Source of the DNA: Coemansia sp. RSA 922
Lineage: Eukaryota > Kickxellomycota > Kickxellomycetes > Kickxellales > Kickxellaceae
Length of the DNA: 10,365 nt
Direction of reading: 5' to 3'
NCBI GenBank assembly: GCA_027577415.1
Contig: JANBQS010000928.1
Location: forward strand, 1-10,365
Shown: positions 6,564 to 10,365 of the stretch, one piece after another
Layout of the letters: every line of letters begins with the position of its first letter
Position numbering within the stretch: the stretch's first letter is position 1
The notes under the pieces: generated by a model
Told to the model about the DNA's origin: nothing
Seen by the model: only the letters and a program-made list of their open reading frames with translations
Database searches by the model: none
Made by a program: the position numbers and the translations under genes

Positions 6564-7125
6564 TATTTAACATGACCATCCAAGAGCATACAACGATGAC
6601 ATTTATGTAGCTCACTAGTTCTCTTCGCATTTATGGCCATTGACCAAATAGGCACACTGCTGAAACCAGTTCCATTGGTAGTAGTGTACTGGCAGGCTGA
6701 CACTGAGGATTGATGGATTCACTCAAAACAATGATCTTGAAAAGGAATAAAGGGGAGATAAGGAAAACTAAATCAATTTGGGTGCCAAAAGCACTTCTGT
6801 TATACCTGCTGGCAGCCTCAGACCTCTGCAAGATATTCCCTCTGTTGCAAGAGAGCTTGCTAGTGTAGTTGCACCACAAAAACCTCCACGTTGCTCAAAA
6901 TTGGCATTGCGCCAGTATCTGCAGATAGGGTTTCTTTTTTCTTGTTCTGGAACACCCATGCCTTTTGCAAATACAATAATACTTATCTGCATCATGAAAA
7001 AGAATGTCTTCTCTCACTATTTCTAGTGACACTATGTCATGCAAATCTGCATCTCACAGTCCCCCATGCAAAAACTGGTGCCTGTTGTTTGTAGCATGAA
7101 AAAATACATCTCCCACAGTGCACAT
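6563..7125 (-). pseudogene. Possible decayed or spliced minus-strand gene, family unknown
   Basis: Several protein-like stretches lie on the minus strand in different frames. One open stretch (about 6903-7054) contains KYYCICKRHGCSRTRKKK, with a Cys-rich, basic look. It is preceded in the same frame by a stop near 7057 and a further similar stretch (GDVFFHATNNRHQ). A second frame runs from ATG at 6995 through RGGFCGATTLASS. A candidate intron, 6703-6805 (GTATAA donor, CTCAG acceptor, 103 bases), would join it in frame to an ending that contains ELHKCHRCMLLDGHVK and stops at 6563-6565. The first two overlap near an A-rich run at 6926-6940, which would fit a frameshift. The gene could be a transposon-related or zinc-binding remnant. 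I do not recognise the family, and one alternative is that nothing here is coding. Confidence 0.28.
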
Positions 7126-7411
7126 AAACATACAATCACTCTTTTATTTTTCTCAAGGTTGATACCAAAAATAGGCAAGGGAATCTCAAGAAGATGGAGA
7201 GGATCTTGACAACAACGCTGTTAGTAGAACACAGAGAAACTCGAGAGCATTGACTAGAAGAATAAATCCGCAATAATCTTTGTGACATTATTGACAGAAG
7301 AAACGACTAATAGATATAGAACTTGAATATATTTGTAAATACCACGCGTAGAAAAATAACTTTCAATTGTATTTTTTTTATAACACTCATAAAAGGCTAT
7401 TATGTCTCTGA
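7126..7411. other. AT-rich spacer
   Basis: No coding or RNA feature is recognised. The part next to 7412 would serve as the 3' flank of the 166-residue protein gene; it is T-rich on the plus strand (7370-7380), with ATAAAA-like sequence on the minus strand. Confidence 0.4.
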
Positions 7412-7912
7412 TCAACTCAATGAGTTAACGATACCCCTGATCCACTTGACCGGTCTCTTTAGCAGATTCATACCCCTTTCACCCGTTTTCCCTGCCTTGC
7501 CAGCACTCTGCCGCGGCTCTAGTTCGCATACCGTCGAACCATTGCTAACCAACCGCATTCTAACGTCGCGCGACCTAGTGCTACGCATGGGCAACGACAA
7601 AAACTCCTGTCTTCTTTTAGATTCCAAATCAGACACGCCCCTCGCATTCGGCGAATGTTCTACGTGGCTCCATCCGACCAAAGAAAACCCATCACATTCT
7701 TCCTCTTCTTGGGATTCGCGTACATACTGCTCGGCAAGAACTAGAGCTAGTCCCATGGCTTGCGATTCAGTAAAATCTTGGCGCGGGCGGAGTGATCGCC
7801 AGGTATCTCCTTCATAGCAGTTGCTTTGTGGTGCACAGGAGACGCAGGACCATTCGCTGTGGACTTGGCGGTACCGATCGGTGGCGAAACTGCGTGTATG
7901 TAACAATGGCAT
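7412..7912 (-). CDS. Uncharacterised 166-residue protein
   Basis: I do not recognise this protein. It starts MPLLHTRSFATDRYRQ at the first ATG of the frame. Residues near 48-70 (RPRQDFTESQAMGLALVLAEQYV) look like an amphipathic helix and are followed by an acidic run (ESQEEEE). Four cysteines lie in the N-terminal 40 residues or so (SCVSCAP and NC), without clear metal-ligand spacing. The C-terminal 20 residues (LLKRPVKWIRGIVNSL) are basic and hydrophobic and could form an amphipathic membrane-contact helix. Coding is supported by the length of the frame, by clearly higher GC than the flanks, and by a TATAAAAG box about 145 bases upstream. The plus-strand frame covering the same bases reads as Ser/Thr/Pro-rich low-quality sequence and is judged a shadow. 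Confidence 0.55.
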   Translation of the reverse strand: MPLLHTRSFATDRYRQVHSEWSCVSCAPQSNCYEGDTWRSLRPRQDFTESQAMGLALVLAEQYVRESQEEEECDGFSLVGWSHVEHSPNARGVSDLESKRRQEFLSLPMRSTRSRDVRMRLVSNGSTVCELEPRQSAGKAGKTGERGMNLLKRPVKWIRGIVNSLS

Positions 7913-7942
7913 TTTTTTCTCTATAGACAAAGGATGGATAAA

Positions 7943-7957
7943 GGGGGGAAAGGGGGG
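7943..7957 (+). other. Pair of six-G runs
   Basis: Two GGGGGG runs separated by AAA, in the presumed 5' untranslated region of the minus-strand gene ending at 7412, so the transcript would be C-rich. A polypyrimidine leader is common near fungal transcription starts. Confidence 0.4.
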
Positions 7958-8051
7958 TGGAGTAAATGAGCAGTTGTATAGAAAGTGTGTGAAACTTGAA
8001 GACAGTAGAAATGTGTTTGGTAGATAGCATTTTGGCGACAGATGCCCATGG

Positions 8052-8059
8052 CTTTTATA
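8052..8059 (-). promoter_or_regulatory. TATA box for the 166-residue protein gene
   Basis: TATAAAAG on the minus strand, a textbook TATA sequence in a GC-richer context (CTCGTATAAAAGCC). It lies about 140-147 bases before the ATG at 7912, leaving a leader of roughly 110 bases. Confidence 0.5.
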
Positions 8060-8562
8060 CGAGCGCGAGATCTAGGGACTGACGAATGTTGACACCATCT
8101 GGCGTTTATGCTAAATATATGGTAAACATCCAACACCTATTGTACCCAAAAAAAAGTATCCTTCAACAACACCCCCTCTTCCTCTCGTGTGCTACAGTAA
8201 CAGTGAGATTGGCTCAGTTGTCCCATCGCGGATACAGTTCCGAGAAACCACAAAGCAAACAAATAATTTTTGGGGGGAGCCGTCCCTCTGACTTCCTCCC
8301 TCCCTTGAACCAATGTCCTCGTTTGCACCAAAATATGAAGTGTCAGGCTGCGGAGGATCAATACTCCCCCTTTTCACGGCATTTAAATGGGGGGAGAGGG
8401 AATGATATTGTTGACTATACTCGGAACTCTTTCAAAAAAAAGTTTGGACGATTTTCAAACGACTGTCTCAAGTCGCTATCACTCAGTCGTAGTCCTTATA
8501 CATACGGCGTTTATCGTCTCAGATTCACTGACATGTGTTTTATCCTGACTCTAGGATTCAAA

Positions 8563-8568
8563 CACGTG
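8563..8568. promoter_or_regulatory. CACGTG box, distal, upstream of the TMEM86 gene
   Basis: CACGTGGA in plus orientation, about 185 bases before the start codon at 8752. CACGTG is the core site of fungal bHLH factors such as Pho4 and Cbf1. With a second copy 76 bases downstream, the pair is more suggestive than a single site. Confidence 0.4.
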
Positions 8569-8644
8569 GAGCTAAATCTCTCTTTTTTTTGGCTCGGCTG
8601 ACATGAGGAAAATCCCGCACAGACCATAGCAGACTCTGTACGCT

Positions 8645-8650
8645 CACGTG
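8645..8650. promoter_or_regulatory. CACGTG box, proximal, upstream of the TMEM86 gene
   Basis: CACGTGAAAC, about 100 bases before the start codon. A TTTTTTAAAATA stretch at 8671-8682 between this site and the gene could act as the TATA region. Confidence 0.4.
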
Positions 8651-8751
8651 AAACTAAAAGTTGGGCCGTATTTTTTAAAATACAATGTGGCCAGGAGAGT
8701 TTTCTTTTTTCCTCATTCTTTTAAACCTTTCAATTCCTATAATTGCTTTCT

Positions 8752-9360
8752 ATGACTTTAAAAATCTCACCAGTACACAGTGCAGCTATATTGGGGATAG
8801 CCGTTTATCTGCTAGCCATAGTGCAGCAATGGACGACACTCAAGTATCTGCTCAAGCCTACAGTGACACTACTGATCGCTTATCCGACCAAAAGCGGGTC
8901 CAACTCGGGTATATTCTGGGGTCTCCTATTCTCGACGCTAGGTGATATCTGTCTAATGATCCCCCACGAAGATATGTTTGTCCCCGGCCTGCTATCATTC
9001 CTAGTTGCCCACATCTTATACACGGTATCGTTCCGCGATGCGCCACCAAGTTTGTCGTGGACAGCCATCCCTTTCGGAGCATATGTCGCGGTTATGATGG
9101 CCGCATTGTATCCTGGCATTGTCAAGGAGGAGGCCGTCGTACAGGCGGGTGTCGTTGTTTATATGCTAGTAATCTCAGTCATGGCGTATAGAGCGTCGTT
9201 GTCGGGTAATGTGCTGTTGATTATCGGTACACTGTTGTTCTGCCTGTCGGACTCCATCCTGGCTTGGGACAAGTTCCTTCACTCCTATGCGTGGTGCGAA
9301 TTTGGCATAATGATAACTTACTACGCCGCACAGCTGTGTATCGCCATTGTCCACACATAA
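8752..9360 (+). CDS. TMEM86/YhhN-family lysoplasmalogenase
   Basis: A 202-residue integral membrane protein, intronless. The family hydrolyses the vinyl-ether bond of lysoplasmalogens, releasing an aldehyde and a glycerophospho-base; in fungi lacking plasmalogens the true substrate may differ. Visible family marks are LKYLLKP near residue 30, FSTLGDICLM with Asp65, FLVAHILY at 83-90, TLLFCLSDSILAWDK with Asp167 and Asp173, and the C-terminal ITYYAAQ. About seven to eight hydrophobic segments fill most of the chain. Length fits bacterial YhhN (about 208) and is somewhat below human TMEM86A. The start is the ATG at 8752; an earlier ATG at 8685 opens a different frame that overlaps the gene and could act as an upstream ORF. 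It converges with the cyclin gene, with stops about 100 bases apart. Two CACGTG boxes lie upstream. Confidence 0.88.
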   Translation: MTLKISPVHSAAILGIAVYLLAIVQQWTTLKYLLKPTVTLLIAYPTKSGSNSGIFWGLLFSTLGDICLMIPHEDMFVPGLLSFLVAHILYTVSFRDAPPSLSWTAIPFGAYVAVMMAALYPGIVKEEAVVQAGVVVYMLVISVMAYRASLSGNVLLIIGTLLFCLSDSILAWDKFLHSYAWCEFGIMITYYAAQLCIAIVHT

Positions 9361-9460
9361 CTACCACTTGAACGTTTTTCTTTCTTTTATATTAAAAGTA
9401 CACAGAAGCAACACGGAGAATTTTGAAAAAGTTGGCGTTCTTTTTGTCTGGGAGGAACAG

Positions 9461-10099
9461 TCAGTTGGTGCTCGGCAATGGTATTCCTGTCAGTCCTGGC
9501 GGCAACTGAGTAGTAGTATCGGAACCACTTGCGGCGGCAGCGGTAGCGGACACAAACTCTGACTGTAATATCAATTGCGGGTCCTGTCGTACCAGAGTAA
9601 AATAATACTGTTCCAACTGTTCCTGAGTAGCGACTAAATGCCAGCCCATCATTCTCAAAATCTCGACCTCCAAAGAATTAAGCTCCTGCATAGAGACACC
9701 ACCAACCTTGGCATAATGCAAATTAGTACAATAAGCATCGCACAAAGTCTTACAAGCAATCGTCGCCGCCGTAATAATAAACCGATGCACCGTCAAAGAT
9801 GATATAGTAAATGACGGATTCCTCTCACAGATTCGATCCACATATATCAGTAAAAGTAGCAAACACGCTGGCTCCAATGACGCGTACTTTGATACTCGTT
9901 GTAAATACTCATTTATCGTTATGTTCGGCGGCGCTCGTGAATGAAATCTTGTCGGCTTTTGTTGCTGACCCATAGGCAGTCGGTCGTTGTGCTGAACTAC
10001 TCGTGAAAACATGTTCGCCACTAGTTGCGTCAGTCGCTCGATATCCGCTTCGAAATAGGAATCGGGCATCACCGTGACGACGCTACTTGGTTCCAGCAT
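9461..10099 (-). CDS. PHO80: Pho80-like cyclin (partner of a Pho85-type CDK)
   Basis: A 212-residue cyclin. In yeast and Neurospora (Pho80 and PREG) such cyclins bind the Pho85-type kinase and hold the phosphate-starvation transcription factor inactive when phosphate is plentiful. The signature motifs are clear: FHSRAPPNITINEYL (52-66), KYASLEPACLL (71-81), YVDRICERNPSF (86-97), SLTVHRFIITAATIACK (101-117) and CTNLHYAKVGGVSMQELN (124-141). The cyclin box spans roughly 50-170. A low-complexity Ala/Ser/Thr/Pro tail follows. I start at the ATG at 10099, since residues encoded further upstream are Phe/Lys-rich translation of A/T runs and unlike the family. The protein is shorter than yeast Pho80 (293) but similar in extent to the conserved domain. 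The gene symbol is given by family; another Pho80-subfamily (Pcl-type) cyclin is possible. Confidence 0.9.
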   Translation of the reverse strand: MLEPSSVVTVMPDSYFEADIERLTQLVANMFSRVVQHNDRLPMGQQQKPTRFHSRAPPNITINEYLQRVSKYASLEPACLLLLLIYVDRICERNPSFTISSLTVHRFIITAATIACKTLCDAYCTNLHYAKVGGVSMQELNSLEVEILRMMGWHLVATQEQLEQYYFTLVRQDPQLILQSEFVSATAAAASGSDTTTQLPPGLTGIPLPSTN

Positions 10100-10365
10100 T
10101 ATAGCATCAACTCTAACCTCCGGGAGAAGAAAAAGTATACCCGCCCCACCCTCTTGTAGTTTTTTCTTCCTAATCGTCCAGACTTGGAGTAAAAAAAAAA
10201 AAATTCGAAAAAGAGCTGGTTGACTCTCTTTGTAAGCGCCCGTCCAATAACGTTGAAAAAAAAGTGTGTGGAGTTGTAGCAAAATTCCAAAAATGCAGGA
10301 AGAAGGAAAATGAGAAAAAGAGAAAAGGAAAGAGAGGAGAAAAGGAGAAATTGCTATTCGCGCAA
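10100..10365 (-). promoter_or_regulatory. Upstream region of the cyclin gene
   Basis: On the minus strand the leader is pyrimidine-rich, with a long CT-rich tract at about 10300-10350 and a run of thirteen T (thirteen A at 10191-10203, plus strand). A weak TATA-like GTATAC lies at 10135-10140, about 40 bases before the ATG. A plus-orientation CCAAT is at 10244-10248. No gene is seen in this stretch. Confidence 0.4.

Larger units (their letters stand above)
7913..8751. other. Divergent intergenic region
   Basis: The spacer between the minus-strand 166-residue protein gene and the plus-strand TMEM86 gene. It holds the TATA box for the former and two CACGTG boxes near the latter. It also has several G runs on the plus strand (7943-7948, 7952-7957, 8271-8276, 8389-8394). 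A plus-strand ORF of 171 codons with an ATG at 8086 spans 8086-8601. Its composition (frequent Ser, Leu and Phe, homopolymer-derived residues) and lack of any family resemblance make it doubtful. Confidence 0.4.

Noticed and set aside
7323..7817. Plus-strand frame of 164 codons
   Set aside because: It overlaps the 166-residue minus-strand gene, is Ser/Thr/Pro-rich, and begins in AT-rich DNA with no promoter support. The minus-strand reading fits the GC-rich island exactly.
8086..8601. Plus-strand ORF of 171 codons as a gene
   Set aside because: It has an ATG but no recognisable domain, many residues derived from homopolymer runs, and lies between divergent promoters. I kept it only as a note in the intergenic entry.
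8685..8945. ATG at 8685 as the start of the TMEM86 protein
   Set aside because: It opens a different frame from the family motifs, and no plausible intron joins it to the 8752 frame. At most it is an upstream ORF.

Overview
The window looks like nuclear DNA of an intron-poor fungus. It holds monocistronic genes on both strands, AT-rich spacers with TATA-like boxes, a Pho80-type cyclin, and a membrane RING protein of the kind known from fungal inner nuclear membranes. An early-diverging lineage such as Kickxellomycotina or its relatives is my inference from the compact, mostly intronless genes; the sequence does not prove it.

Layout, left to right. Positions 1-1490 are AT-rich and hold only a broken ubiquitin-like fragment and a small perfect inverted repeat. 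Positions 1493-3813 hold the most unusual content: five short minus-strand genes, each encoding a 50-53 residue protein. Each protein has an N-terminal box (consensus M-[N/D/S]-[P/S]-x-Y-S, then F-P-R-L in most copies) and one C-x2-C-x12-H-x4-H zinc finger. Each gene has its own TATA-like box and a related upstream element (CCAGTRTCRAAAYT-like, shortened in copy 4). Two of the five genes are shorter than 54 codons and are easily missed. Positions 4000-6168 (minus) encode a 722-residue multi-pass membrane protein with a C-terminal Asi1/Asi3-like RING finger. Positions 6526-7125 hold what looks like a decayed or mispredicted minus-strand gene, with a small inverted repeat at its 3' end.

Positions 7412-7912 (minus) encode an unrecognised 166-residue protein in a GC-richer island. 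Positions 8752-9360 (plus) encode a TMEM86/YhhN-family lysoplasmalogenase with two CACGTG boxes upstream. Positions 9461-10099 (minus) encode a Pho80-like cyclin that converges on the TMEM86 gene with about 100 bases between them.

The Asi-like ligase, TMEM86 protein and Pho80-like cyclin are housekeeping or signalling genes with no operon-like link. The zinc-finger cluster appears to have grown by local tandem duplication that carried promoter and 3' sequence along. Its biological role cannot be read from the sequence.
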